A stretch of 64,000 nt of DNA from JABDJX01 sp039942715. Lineage in GTDB: Bacteria > Pseudomonadota > Alphaproteobacteria > Rhodobacterales > Rhodobacteraceae. The notes under the pieces were generated by a model. The model saw nothing but the letters and a program-made list of their open reading frames with translations, did not search any database and had not been told where the DNA came from. The translations under genes were made by a program, and so were the position numbers. Shown here one piece after another: positions 1 through 8,089 of this stretch; position 1 is the stretch's first letter; the number at the start of each line of letters is the position of its first letter. The stretch is from positions 310,001 to 374,000 of the forward strand of contig JBDVBY010000001.1 of NCBI GenBank assembly GCA_039942715.1, read 5' to 3'.

Positions 1-488
1 TCTGGCAAAGACGCATCCACATCGGACCACATGGTGTAAGGGTTTGCGACCAACTCACCATCGATTACAACCTCGGCGGCAAGCGCCTGGTACCACTGAT
101 CCTCGGTGAAGGCGGTAAATTCGGGGCCATCTGTTTGGCTGGCAAAAACGATACCGTCATAACCGATGCGCACTTCGATGATGTCGGACACACCAGCGCC
201 TGCGCAGGCTGCCACTTCTTTTTCGCGGATTTTGCGCGAGGCGTTTGCGATATCAATCGTGTTTTCGCCAACCCCTTCGCAGAAGCGCTTGAGGCCCGCA
301 GAAGAGCCGCCAGATTCAACAACCGGTGTGGGAAAATCAAAGTTCTCACCAAAGGCTTCGGCCACAATCGAAGCATAAGGCAAAACGGTCGATGATCCGG
401 CAACCTGAACCTGGTCGCGCGCGGACGCGGCCGTTGCAGACACAGCGATGATCGCCAGGGTCGAGGCGGCCAGTTTTGCGTTCAGCAT
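1..488 (-). CDS. pstS: PstS-type phosphate-binding protein, C-terminus beyond left edge
   Basis: Periplasmic phosphate-binding component of the high-affinity Pst ABC importer. Only about the first 162 residues are inside the window. The start (ATG ending at 488) is followed by a typical signal peptide of about 23 residues with a cleavage site after an AxA-like stretch. The mature N-terminus contains QVAGSSTVLPYA and, further on, VESGGSSAGLKRFCEG, matching the phosphate-contacting loops of PstS/SphX proteins; FxxxTEDQWYQAL follows. A three-unit Pho box lies 75 nt upstream and phoR lies directly upstream on the same strand. The rest of pst-phoU-phoB probably continues to the left of the window; that is inference from the usual alphaproteobacterial order. 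Confidence 0.93.
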   Translation of the reverse strand, partial: MLNAKLAASTLAIIAVSATAASARDQVQVAGSSTVLPYASIVAEAFGENFDFPTPVVESGGSSAGLKRFCEGVGENTIDIANASRKIREKEVAACAGAGVSDIIEVRIGYDGIVFASQTDGPEFTAFTEDQWYQALAAEVVIDGELVANPYTMWSDVDASLP

Positions 489-562
489 GGGATAGTCTCC
501 TAATGTCCAAAAGGATCGCCCCACGCGATCCATTGCAGCCGTTTTAGGCTTTGCGCGCTATT

Positions 563-595
563 CTTTTGTGACAGTTGCGTAACAGTTTTATGACA
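563..595 (-). promoter_or_regulatory. Pho box: three tandem 11-bp PhoB half-sites
   Basis: Read on the minus strand this 33-bp stretch is three consecutive 11-mers, TGTCATAAAAC, TGTTACGCAAC and TGTCACAAAAG, in exact 11-bp phase. That is the architecture of PhoB sites (CTGTCAT-type repeats). It lies 75 nt upstream of the pstS start in the gap between phoR and pstS, so pstS should have its own phosphate-starvation promoter besides any read-through from phoR. Confidence 0.88.
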
Positions 596-613
596 TTGGC
601 CCGACGTCAGGCA

Positions 614-1657
614 TCAAATATCGATACGTCTGACTTCAGCAGGCAAAATTACACTGAAAACAGAGCCTTGCCCCTTTTCAGAGGTGATGCGCAACCGCCC
701 GCGATGACGGTTCAGGATGTGCTTCACAATCGCCAACCCAAGCCCTGTGCCACCGACTTCGCGCGATCTGTGGTCATCGATTCTGTAAAACCGTTCGGTA
801 AGACGCGGCAAATGGATGGCATCGATTCCCGCGCCTTGGTCATGCACCTCGAGCACAACTGCACTGCCGCGTAGCATCGGGTGATGTTGGTCGCGAGTCA
901 GCTTTAACGTGACATTGGATTTCGCAGGTGCATATTTCACCGCGTTTTCGACAAGGTTGGTCACCACCTGAGCAAGCTGGTCGCCATCGCCGGGCAGAAT
1001 CATATCGCGCTCTAACCCCTCTTCGACAAACGTCACTTGATGCTCATCAGACAAAGGCGATAGCGTCTTTATCACCGAACGGATGATGGCGGTGAAATCC
1101 ACGTCTGTTGTTGGGCGGACCCGCGCTTCGGCTTCCACGCGGCCAAGCGACAGCAAATCACCCACGAGCCTATTCATCCGATGCGCTTCGCGCTCCATGA
1201 TGCCAAGGAACCGATCGCGCGCCTCCGGATCATCGCGCGCCGCCCCGCGCAAGGTTTCCATAAACCCAAGCAGTGCTGTCAAAGGCGTGCGCAACTCGTG
1301 ACTGACGTTAGCGACGAAATCGCGGCGCATCTGTCCGGCCTCTTCCATCTCTGTGCGGTCTTCAAAGCTTACCAAAATACCGCTGTGGTCGCCACTTGGA
1401 GCGCATGTCGCATGCAACGTAATATCACGGCGGGCTTCTGTTGTAAGATACGGGGTTGTCTGGGTTTTCTGCTCGCGGATCGCGCTTTCAATCGCATCAA
1501 GCAGTCCGGGTTGGCGCAACACGGTGATATAATGACGCCCAAGCGTTGTCGCTCCAAACAGGCTTGCAGCGCTTGCATTGATTGCCTCAATCCGCCCCGA
1601 AGCGCTTACCCAAAGTGCCGGGATCGGCATCGCATTGATAAACACATCTGGCGTCAT
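614..1657 (-). CDS. phoR: Phosphate regulon sensor histidine kinase PhoR, soluble type
   Basis: Histidine kinase that phosphorylates PhoB under phosphate limitation. The 347 residues comprise an N-terminal PAS-like domain (about 1-100, with GRHYITVLRQPGLL), a HisKA domain with FVANVSHELRTPL (phospho-acceptor His120) and a HATPase_c domain (N-box NLVENAVKYAP, later DQGAGI and GGTGLGLAIVKHI). No transmembrane segment is visible. The frame cannot be extended far upstream because a TAG lies a few codons before the ATG, so the lack of an anchor is real for this gene. It lies immediately upstream of the Pho box and pstS on the same strand. Assignment to PhoR rather than another kinase rests on this context and on the PAS-HisKA signature. 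Confidence 0.92.
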   Translation of the reverse strand: MTPDVFINAMPIPALWVSASGRIEAINASAASLFGATTLGRHYITVLRQPGLLDAIESAIREQKTQTTPYLTTEARRDITLHATCAPSGDHSGILVSFEDRTEMEEAGQMRRDFVANVSHELRTPLTALLGFMETLRGAARDDPEARDRFLGIMEREAHRMNRLVGDLLSLGRVEAEARVRPTTDVDFTAIIRSVIKTLSPLSDEHQVTFVEEGLERDMILPGDGDQLAQVVTNLVENAVKYAPAKSNVTLKLTRDQHHPMLRGSAVVLEVHDQGAGIDAIHLPRLTERFYRIDDHRSREVGGTGLGLAIVKHILNRHRGRLRITSEKGQGSVFSVILPAEVRRIDI

Positions 1658-1858
1658 GACAGGCTAATCTTTCGAAGATCAGTGGATTGAACCTTCAATT
1701 ACGTGCCGAAACATAAGGTATCAAGCAATGCGTTGCGCTTTTTCAACCTAAGGGTGAAATTTTCGCGAGGGTGGTAACGGAAGCTTGAAACTATGTGAAT
1801 TGGCTCTAGGTTGAGCAAACGAGGGTTAATCAACTAATACATGTATTGGAGTGACGAG

Positions 1859-2239
1859 ATGTGTAATGAGTCATCCCGATCGGATATTGTTCAATTACGG
1901 GGCAGCAACGATCAACGTCGGGCGAAGTCGGTTTTGGCGGTCGGCGATCCGGATGAGTGGCATCGACAGGGACATGTTTTTCCACCAAATAATATGCCGT
2001 TTATCACGTTTAAAGAGGTCACAGAGGCGACGCTTGAGCAATATAAGCCCGAGTTGATAATTTCGCCTGTTTTGGCATTAGAATTTGACTGCATTGAGCT
2101 GACATTGCTGTTGCGTAACCTTGGATACAAAGGGGAATACCGCGCTGTGGCACAAGACATGCCAAAGCCTGCCCTTATCGAGCGCGAAGTCTCCCAGCTT
2201 TATCCAGACCTGAAATTTAAGATCGAAATCCAGAAGTAA
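1859..2239 (+). CDS. Hypothetical protein, 126 aa
   Basis: Not recognised. The chosen start (ATG 1859) has GGAG seven bases upstream; an earlier in-frame ATG at 1841 lacks such a site. The product is soluble, without signal peptide or membrane segment. Its middle and C-terminal parts (KPELIISPVLALEFDCIE, then LLLRNLGYKGEYRAV) look like a short alpha/beta fold in which a strand and loop end in SPVL and a helix follows, reminiscent of a degenerate receiver-like or Rossmann-like unit; that is only an impression. It is monocistronic, divergent from phoR with about 200 bp between the starts. Confidence 0.75.
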   Translation: MCNESSRSDIVQLRGSNDQRRAKSVLAVGDPDEWHRQGHVFPPNNMPFITFKEVTEATLEQYKPELIISPVLALEFDCIELTLLLRNLGYKGEYRAVAQDMPKPALIEREVSQLYPDLKFKIEIQK

Positions 2240-2259
2240 ACGCGACGCAGAAGCCAAAC

Positions 2260-3402
2260 CTAAGCGAGAGCCTCAAGAAAAGCATCGATCAATTGATCGG
2301 CGTTCTCGCAACCCACTGACACGCGGAAAAATCCTTCACTGATCCCCAGATTTTGACGCGCCTGTTCATCCATAGCCCTGTGTGACGAGCTTGGAGGGTG
2401 ACTAAGCGTCGTGCGAATATCGCCAAGCGTCGGTGCAAACGCGATGTTTTCCAAGCGCTGTACCAATTGATTTGCCTCGCCCCGCCCCCCTGCAATCTCA
2501 AAGCTGACCATATTGCCACCTTTGCCCGCCAAAAGCTGTGTGGCCTTGTTGTGATCGGGATGATCTGGGCGCGTGGGGTAAAGTACTTTGCTCACTTTGC
2601 CGCTGTCAGCCAAAGCATCAGCAAGACGTTTGGCGGTGGCCGAGGCCCGCTCAAACCGCATATCAAATGAGTAAAGCCCGCGCTCGCCAAGCCAGCAATC
2701 AAACGGCGAGGCCGTTACGCCCATGGTCGCCGCCAGATCTGCGAAACGCGCGTTCAATTCAGCGTCTTTGGCAGCCACATAACCAAGGGTGGCGTCCGAG
2801 TGACCCGCAAGCAGCTTGGTCACCGAATGGATCGTGATATCCGCACCCATCTCTAGCGGTTTCAGCATCAATGGAGTGGTAAAAGTATTATCCACCGCCA
2901 CCATCACGCCGCGCTCCCGCAGTGCGAGGATCCCCGTCACATCAGACATCCGCAGTGTCGGATTAGACAGCGTTTCTATCAGGATCAGTTTGGTCGTCGG
3001 CTTCAGTGCGGCTTCAACAGCACGCGCATCTGTTGCATCAACCAAAGATGTTTCAATACCAAGGCGCGGCAGTTCCTCGTTCATCATCCGCAAGGAACGC
3101 CCATAAAGCTGATCCGCGCCAATCACATGATCGCCGGCTTTCAACACACCCAGCAAAGCAATGGTGATCGCCGCCATACCGGAGCCCACCACAATACCAC
3201 CGCTTGCACCTTCAAGTTCGTCGATCAGCCCGGCCAAAACTTCCGCATTCGGGTGTGTTTCACGGGCATAGGTGTATCCCGGCTCTCTCCCGTCATAAGA
3301 CGCGTCCAACGCATCAGGATCGCGCGACGCATAAACAACTGACGGTTGCAGCGGAGTGACGACAGGTGTCGATGAACTGGCGGGCCACTTTGCACGTCGC
3401 AT
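2260..3402 (-). CDS. PLP-dependent trans-sulfuration family enzyme (Cys/Met metabolism)
   Basis: Fold-type I PLP enzyme of the cystathionine gamma-synthase / gamma-lyase / O-succinylhomoserine sulfhydrylase family. Of 380 residues, recognisable motifs are YTYARETHPN (substrate loop), SGMAAI, ETLSNPT, AVDNTFTTP and the Schiff-base lysine in HSVTKLLAGHSD (Lys196), followed by the C-terminal TLSHPPSSSHRAM and RVSVGCENADQLI. The N-terminus is shorter than in many relatives. The exact reaction (gamma-elimination, gamma-replacement or sulfhydrylation) cannot be decided from sequence. The start codon overlaps the stop of the upstream carbonic anhydrase gene by one base (TGATG), which suggests translational coupling. 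Confidence 0.88.
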   Translation of the reverse strand: MRRAKWPASSSTPVVTPLQPSVVYASRDPDALDASYDGREPGYTYARETHPNAEVLAGLIDELEGASGGIVVGSGMAAITIALLGVLKAGDHVIGADQLYGRSLRMMNEELPRLGIETSLVDATDARAVEAALKPTTKLILIETLSNPTLRMSDVTGILALRERGVMVAVDNTFTTPLMLKPLEMGADITIHSVTKLLAGHSDATLGYVAAKDAELNARFADLAATMGVTASPFDCWLGERGLYSFDMRFERASATAKRLADALADSGKVSKVLYPTRPDHPDHNKATQLLAGKGGNMVSFEIAGGRGEANQLVQRLENIAFAPTLGDIRTTLSHPPSSSHRAMDEQARQNLGISEGFFRVSVGCENADQLIDAFLEALA

Positions 3403-3941
3403 CAGACGTCGCCCGCGATTGGTGTCAGGCCACTGCGAAACGCGCGCATCCGTTCCTGATAATGCATAGCGGACTGCACGTTCGCCGCCCGCCCTTCTTC
3501 GCCAAGCTCGCGCACAACTTTACCCGGCATGCCCATCACCAGAGAGCCATCGGGGATCTCTTTGCCTTCGGTGACCAAAGCACCCGCTCCGATCAAGCAC
3601 CCTGCCCCGATCTTAGCGCCGTTCAAGACCGTTGCGCCCATGCCGATCAGTGTCTCATCGCCGATCTCGCAGCCATGGATCATTGCTTTGTGCCCAATCG
3701 TGCAATTGCGCCCGATCCGCACCGGGAAGCCCATATCAGAATGCATCACGGTATTTTCCTGCACGTTGGTGCCCTCTCCGATTTCAATCGGTTCATTGTC
3801 GCCGCGCAGTGTCGCGCCAAACCAAATCCCGACGCCAGAGTGCAAAATCACAGCGCCAATCACATTGGCATCCGGTGCCACCCAGAAATCTCCGTCTTCG
3901 GGTAAAACCGGCGCGCGGTCATTCAAAGCGTAAAGCGTCAT
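3402..3941 (-). CDS. Gamma-carbonic anhydrase family protein (YrdA/PaaY-like)
   Basis: Left-handed beta-helix protein of 179 residues, the normal length for the YrdA/CaiE/PaaY group. Hexapeptide-repeat periodicity runs through the whole chain (for example IGAGCLIGAGALVTEG). The three candidate metal-binding histidines are His67 (VMHSD), His84 and His89 (IGHKAMIHG), as in gamma-class carbonic anhydrases; Zn or Fe hydratase activity is plausible but many members are uncharacterised. The stop codon of gmk lies four bases inside this gene's 5' end (3938-3941), and the 3' end overlaps the PLP-enzyme start, so it lies in the middle of a tight run yicC-gmk-this gene-PLP enzyme. Confidence 0.9.
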   Translation of the reverse strand: MTLYALNDRAPVLPEDGDFWVAPDANVIGAVILHSGVGIWFGATLRGDNEPIEIGEGTNVQENTVMHSDMGFPVRIGRNCTIGHKAMIHGCEIGDETLIGMGATVLNGAKIGAGCLIGAGALVTEGKEIPDGSLVMGMPGKVVRELGEEGRAANVQSAMHYQERMRAFRSGLTPIAGDV

Positions 3942-4576
3942 GTCCCGTCCTCAAACTCTGACTGCAGCACCCGCACATGATCGAGCAGTCCGGGCTGTTG
4001 CGTGCGCCGTAAACGCTCAGCGGTCACGATGGTGCGCAATTGTTCCGCTGTGCGCTCCAAATCATCGTTGACCAGCACGTAGTCATAAGAGTCCCAATGG
4101 CTGATTTCGTCCCAACTGCGCGTCATGCGCTTGGCGATCACATCCGCACTATCTTGACCACGCCCCTCAAGGCGGCGGCGCAACTCGGTGATCGACGGAG
4201 GAAGCAGAAAGATCGACAGCACGTGCGGAGCCAGCGGCGAATTGGCGATCTGCTGAGCACCTTGCCAGTCAATGTCAAAAAGCACGTCTGCACCTGCCTC
4301 GATCGCCTCTTGTACCGGCCCACGCGGAGAACCGTAGAAATGCCCGAAGACATGGGCGTGCTCTAGCATCTGCCCATCATTCACCAGCTTTTTAAACGCA
4401 GGTTCCGAGACAAACGCGTAATGCTCGCCGTCAACTTCGCCGTCGCGCGGCGCGCGCGTTGTGGCAGAAACCGAAAACCTGATGTCGGTATCCCATTCGC
4501 GCAAATTGCGCGCCAGCGTCGATTTCCCCGCACCTGATGGCGAGGACAAGATGATGAGAAGGCCGCGTCTGGTCAT
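3938..4576 (-). CDS. gmk: Guanylate kinase
   Basis: Phosphorylates GMP/dGMP to GDP/dGDP in the cytoplasm. The protein of 212 residues begins MTRRGLLIILSSPSGAGKST, with the P-loop at residues about 11-20, followed by FSVSATTRAPRDGEVDGEHY (GMP-binding segment), EHAHVFGHFYGSPR and FDIDWQGAQQI. An in-frame upstream extension to 4615 exists but runs into the end of yicC; the ATG ending at 4576 begins one base after the yicC stop and aligns with the normal N-terminus. The yicC-gmk pair is a widespread order. Confidence 0.97.
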   Translation of the reverse strand: MTRRGLLIILSSPSGAGKSTLARNLREWDTDIRFSVSATTRAPRDGEVDGEHYAFVSEPAFKKLVNDGQMLEHAHVFGHFYGSPRGPVQEAIEAGADVLFDIDWQGAQQIANSPLAPHVLSIFLLPPSITELRRRLEGRGQDSADVIAKRMTRSWDEISHWDSYDYVLVNDDLERTAEQLRTIVTAERLRRTQQPGLLDHVRVLQSEFEDGT

Positions 4577-4577
4577 A

Positions 4578-5471
4578 TTATTCCACGTTCTGAACTTGTT
4601 CGCGCATCTGATCAATCAGCGCTTTCAGGTCAAGCCCGATGGCCGTCAGATCCGTTGCCTGAGACTTGGAACACAAGGTATTTGCCTCGCGGTTAAACTC
4701 TTGCATTAGGAAATCAAACTTGCGCCCCATCGCCACGTCGGAACCGATCAGTTCTTTGGCCGCCTCTACATGTGCCCGAAGCCGGTCGATTTCTTCAGTG
4801 ATATCCGCTTTGACAGCGATCAACGCAAGTTCTTGTAAAAGCCGCCCTTCATCAGGCACTTCGGTCGCTTTCAACAGCCGCGCAAGTCCGCGATCAATAC
4901 CTGCGCGGGTTGCCGCTTCGCGCGCGCCTGCGGCTTTGGCCGCAGCCTCTGTCAGTGTTGTCATCTCACCAAGCTGCGCTGTGAGCACCTCTTCCAACGC
5001 GGCCCCCTCTCGTGCGCGGTCCGCGTCAAACGCATCCAGGCAATCGGTGATGTCCGCCAAAATAGCGGTGCGTAAAGCCGCAATGTCCCCTTCGACAACA
5101 TTCTCGCTGAAATCAATCACGCCGCGCATCGCGGCAATATCCGTCGCACGTATCGGCGCAAGCGGCATCCCTTCAAGCGATGCAGCGGTCTCGATCTTTG
5201 CCACGGCCGCAAGGGCTGCCTTAAGTCCAGCCTTGTTCACATAGGCCCCTGCGGCCTCTTCTTCGCGCTGTACTTTTAGGTTCAACGTCACATTGCCGCG
5301 CGTCAGCTTGGCTTGCATCGCTTTGCGCACCAAGGGCTCGAGCCCTTCGATCCAGTCTGGCATGCGCAGGCGCACATCGAGTCCTTTGCCGTTGACGGAT
5401 CGGATATCTGCCGTCCAAGTCCACACTTTGTGCGCGCCTTGCACACTAGCAAACCCTGTCATTGACCGCAT
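4578..5471 (-). CDS. yicC: YicC family endoribonuclease-like protein
   Basis: Full-length YicC protein (297 residues). It opens MRSMTGFA, the family signature, contains SVNGKGLDVRLRMPDWIEGLE, and ends with GRKFDFLMQEFNREANTLCSKS (DUF1732 region). YicC of E. coli has been linked to stationary-phase growth and sRNA decay, and family members have metal-dependent RNase activity; the role here is inferred by homology. It is the first gene of the minus-strand run followed directly by gmk, with a one-base gap. Confidence 0.94.
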   Translation of the reverse strand: MRSMTGFASVQGAHKVWTWTADIRSVNGKGLDVRLRMPDWIEGLEPLVRKAMQAKLTRGNVTLNLKVQREEEAAGAYVNKAGLKAALAAVAKIETAASLEGMPLAPIRATDIAAMRGVIDFSENVVEGDIAALRTAILADITDCLDAFDADRAREGAALEEVLTAQLGEMTTLTEAAAKAAGAREAATRAGIDRGLARLLKATEVPDEGRLLQELALIAVKADITEEIDRLRAHVEAAKELIGSDVAMGRKFDFLMQEFNREANTLCSKSQATDLTAIGLDLKALIDQMREQVQNVE

Positions 5472-5618
5472 GGTGCGTGCCCTCCCATGGACCTCTCTCA
5501 GACCTCCGTTAACCTTCTATTGAGATTTCAGAAGCCTTCGTGTCAGGTTTGTGGCAGAAAGTAGGCGGTGGTGGAAGAGAGAGGTCGCACGGACGTTGTG
5601 CGAAGGTGGAGTGAGATT

Positions 5619-6284
5619 ATGGCTTTAGGTTCCGAGTATGAAGACGCACAGATTGTTCAGCCCTGGCAAGAAACACGTCAGAGCCATGCGGTTGAGAAAA
5701 TCGAGCGTTATTGGCAAGAGCTACGCGGTACACGTCTTTTGCCCTCGCGCAGTGAGGTCGATCCTCGCCAGCTTGAGGGCGCGCTTGGCAACGCGTTTAT
5801 TCTGGAACGGATCGCACCGGGTCTTGCACGTTTTCGCATCGCAGGGTCGCACCTGACCGAATTTACCGGGCTTGAACTACGCCAGATGCCTGCCTCTGTG
5901 TTGTTTGGCATCCACTCGCGCGGTGTTCTGGCGGACGCGTTGGAAGCCGTCTTTGACGAACCCGCAGCCGTGCACATGGACCTGATTTCTGCAGGCGGTT
6001 TGGCACAGTCAGAGCTGCGCGGCGAAATGATCCTGCTGCCCCTGCGCTGTGATAGCGGAGAGGTTAGCCGCGTGATCGGCGCCATTGCAATGAACGGAGA
6101 TCCGGGCCGCAAACCGCGCCGCTTGGATATCACCCGCCAGTCGCGCAAGACGCTCACCGGATTCGCAGGTGTTGGCAGCAACTTTAACGCACCCAAACCA
6201 CGCGTGATCAGCCGCACCAGCGCGCCTGTCGAGAGCGAACGCCCTACTGGCGCTCACCTCAAGCTGGTCGTGTCGAACGATTAA
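5619..6284 (+). CDS. PAS domain protein (PAS_5 family)
   Basis: Protein of 221 residues dominated by one PAS-like domain of the PAS_5 (PF07310) type common in alphaproteobacteria: IERYWQELRGTRLLPSRSEVDP, then LEGALGNAFILERIAPGLARFRIAG and LRQMPASVLF. The C-terminal 60 residues are basic and probably disordered. The start at ATG 5619 has GGAG seven bases upstream; the longer in-frame start at 5568 lacks a clear site. There is no output domain, so it may act as a sensory partner for another protein. Ligand and partner are unknown. It is divergent from yicC. Confidence 0.85.
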   Translation: MALGSEYEDAQIVQPWQETRQSHAVEKIERYWQELRGTRLLPSRSEVDPRQLEGALGNAFILERIAPGLARFRIAGSHLTEFTGLELRQMPASVLFGIHSRGVLADALEAVFDEPAAVHMDLISAGGLAQSELRGEMILLPLRCDSGEVSRVIGAIAMNGDPGRKPRRLDITRQSRKTLTGFAGVGSNFNAPKPRVISRTSAPVESERPTGAHLKLVVSND

Positions 6285-6473
6285 GAAAGAAAGAGAGCGT
6301 CCCTACCATCTTGTCAGCAAGTAAAAGGCAGGGCCGCGATTTCCGCAGACGTTTCATGCCTTGCTTTCACCCAATCCCAAAAGAGCGAACTCTCGACGTA
6401 ACGTCGGCTCTGCGGACGAAGCTGCCTTTCGCTGTCAATATTCCAATGACTGCTTTTGCCGCCAGGCTGAAGT
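6285..6473. other. Gene-free spacer with a short palindrome
   Basis: This stretch, together with 6627-6742, is the remainder of a 458-bp gap between the PAS gene and the histidine kinase, two 3' ends facing each other. It holds a 13-bp palindrome CGACGTAACGTCG at 6394-6406 flanked by AGAGC and GCTCT, and, at about 6410-6460, text of the degenerate roseobacter intergenic type (GCGGACGAAGCTGCCTTTCG). The plus-strand frame at 6311-6547 has no ribosome-binding site and no recognisable composition. I see no convincing terminator. Confidence 0.4.
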
Positions 6474-6626
6474 CTAGGCCGCTAGCCTACTCAAAATCGG
6501 CGCGCGTTCCTTTGTCTTCTCATCGCAACGAACCAGAATCTTCTTAATTGGCTCAAAGCGTGAGTAAGCCCCGCTGGCGCCGTTCTTTGTTGTTGTCCCG
6601 GCATTGTTTGCAGCAGCGTCCGTCAT
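6474..6626 (-). CDS. Possible 50-aa small protein
   Basis: Short frame with a good ribosome-binding site: on the minus strand AGGAAGAG ends five bases before the ATG at 6626. The predicted peptide has a Ser/Thr/Ala/Asn-rich first half and a basic amphipathic second half (FEPIKKILVRCDEKTKERAP). It has no membrane segment. Nothing else occupies the locus. It lies 117 nt downstream of the histidine kinase gene on the same strand, but sequence gives no link between them. It is not recognised from any family, and could be chance. Confidence 0.4.
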   Translation of the reverse strand: MTDAAANNAGTTTKNGASGAYSRFEPIKKILVRCDEKTKERAPILSRLAA

Positions 6627-6742
6627 ATTTCTCTTCCTGATATTCCCATAGTTTCTTGACCCTGAAATGTGCTTAACGGAACCATATTGAACCAAGAGCA
6701 AACGAGACGTTAATCTTTGGTTCATCTATGAGCAGAAGGGAA

Positions 6743-8089
6743 TCAGCCGTGCAAAGCCACTGACACAGGCGCTTGAACAGGCTTTTCAAGCATTCGCAGG
6801 GTGCAGCACAGCCCGCCCAACTTTTCTGACTTCCCCATTTTGAATTGCCCGCCATAGGCATGGACAAGATCGTTCACAATCGACAGACCAAGGCCAGTTC
6901 CGGGCACTGAGGTATCTAGCCGCGCGCCTTCGTCGAGGACAGTTTTGCGCTGCTTTTCAACGATACCGGGCCCATCGTCTTCTATGGAGATGTCGATAGT
7001 GTTTTCGACGCGTGAAACAGATAAATGCACCTCATTGCGACACCATTTGAAGGCGTTTTCCAACAAGTTGCCTAGCATTTCCTCAAGGTCTTGTGCATCA
7101 ATGCTGACTACAGCTTCGATCACGTTTACCCTAAAGACTTTGCCTTCGGCGTCAGGCATGGCTTGGAACAGGCGTTCCATGCGCGCGACAGAGTGGGCAA
7201 CATCGGTTTGAACGTGAACAGCTTGCGCGGCATTAGATGCGCGCATACGGGCCAGTGATCGGGTGATTTGCGCATCGATGCGGTCAAGTGCTTCGAACAG
7301 TGGGGCTGTGCCATTGGTGGTGCGGCTTAGACGCGAAAGCTCGTTGCGCAGTGCCGAAGATGGGGTTTTGAGAGCATGAGCAAGGTCTGCGGCCTGCCGC
7401 CTGCCTCGATCGACGATAGCACTGTTGCGTGCAATCAACTCGTTGATATCGCTTACCAAAGGAGCCACTTCGGTGGGGTAGGTCTTAGGATCAAGCGATG
7501 TGTCAGAATCCCAACGGTGGGTGACGTCTTCGCGAAGCTGCCGCAATGGGGCGATCAAAACCGTGGTCAGCAGGGCCGCGCCCAAAATGCCCAGTGCGCC
7601 CACAAGGCTAAATGCCAGCAAAACATTGCGACGCATTTCCGAGCGTTCGGCGACAAGGCCGCTCAGCGATGAGGCTACAGAGACGGTCCAGACGGTTTTG
7701 TCATCAAGTTCGATACGTTCGCTATGTCCGCGCACCATACCGTTCGGGCCTTGGCCTTCCCAAAATTCAGTATCGAGGACCTCGGCAAGCTCAGCATCAA
7801 AAAGGGACGGCGACGTGATGCGATCGTTGGATGCACTCGTGATTTGCCAGTACTCACCTGAATAAACACGACCGTAGACCGGGTTGATTAGAATATCTTC
7901 GACTTGCTCCGGCGCACCAGCCGTCGCCAAGGCCACCAAAATCTGCGTATGCCGCTCAAGCAAGATCTGATTGAACCGGCGATCCGCCATTTGGTTGAAA
8001 ATTGCGCTTAGCGCCACAGCGCCAATAATAGTGGCCAGCACCGCCCATAGAGCGCCGCCAAAAATTACGCGTCTTTGAAGCGAGCGCAT
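6743..8089 (-). CDS. Sensor histidine kinase, PhoQ/FeuQ-like
   Basis: Inner-membrane sensor kinase of 448 residues. Two transmembrane segments (about 9-31 and 156-180) flank a periplasmic sensor of about 120 residues. HAMP-like linker, then the phospho-acceptor site in ADLAHALKTPSSAL (His239), the variant H-box typical of PhoQ/FeuQ-type kinases, then N-box NLLENAFKWC, EDDGPGI and GTGLGLSIVNDLV. Its start overlaps the response-regulator stop by one base (TGATG). With the regulator and the upstream PepSY protein it forms a three-gene unit. The signal is unknown; PhoQ relatives sense cations, antimicrobial peptides or envelope state, and rhizobial FeuQ senses osmotic conditions. Confidence 0.9.
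   Translation of the reverse strand: MRSLQRRVIFGGALWAVLATIIGAVALSAIFNQMADRRFNQILLERHTQILVALATAGAPEQVEDILINPVYGRVYSGEYWQITSASNDRITSPSLFDAELAEVLDTEFWEGQGPNGMVRGHSERIELDDKTVWTVSVASSLSGLVAERSEMRRNVLLAFSLVGALGILGAALLTTVLIAPLRQLREDVTHRWDSDTSLDPKTYPTEVAPLVSDINELIARNSAIVDRGRRQAADLAHALKTPSSALRNELSRLSRTTNGTAPLFEALDRIDAQITRSLARMRASNAAQAVHVQTDVAHSVARMERLFQAMPDAEGKVFRVNVIEAVVSIDAQDLEEMLGNLLENAFKWCRNEVHLSVSRVENTIDISIEDDGPGIVEKQRKTVLDEGARLDTSVPGTGLGLSIVNDLVHAYGGQFKMGKSEKLGGLCCTLRMLEKPVQAPVSVALHG

Noticed and set aside
2286..2299. 14-bp palindrome CGATCAATTGATCG
   Set aside because: It is inside the 3' coding part of the PLP-enzyme gene and is explained by the codons for its C-terminus.
6311..6547. Plus-strand frame of 78 codons in the 6.3-6.7 kb spacer
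   Set aside because: No ribosome-binding site, irregular composition, and it overlaps the better supported minus-strand frame and degenerate repeat-like text.
6686..6725. Inverted repeat GAACCAA...TTGGTTC after the histidine kinase gene as a terminator
   Set aside because: The loop would be about 21 nt and no T-run follows, so a stable terminator is unlikely.
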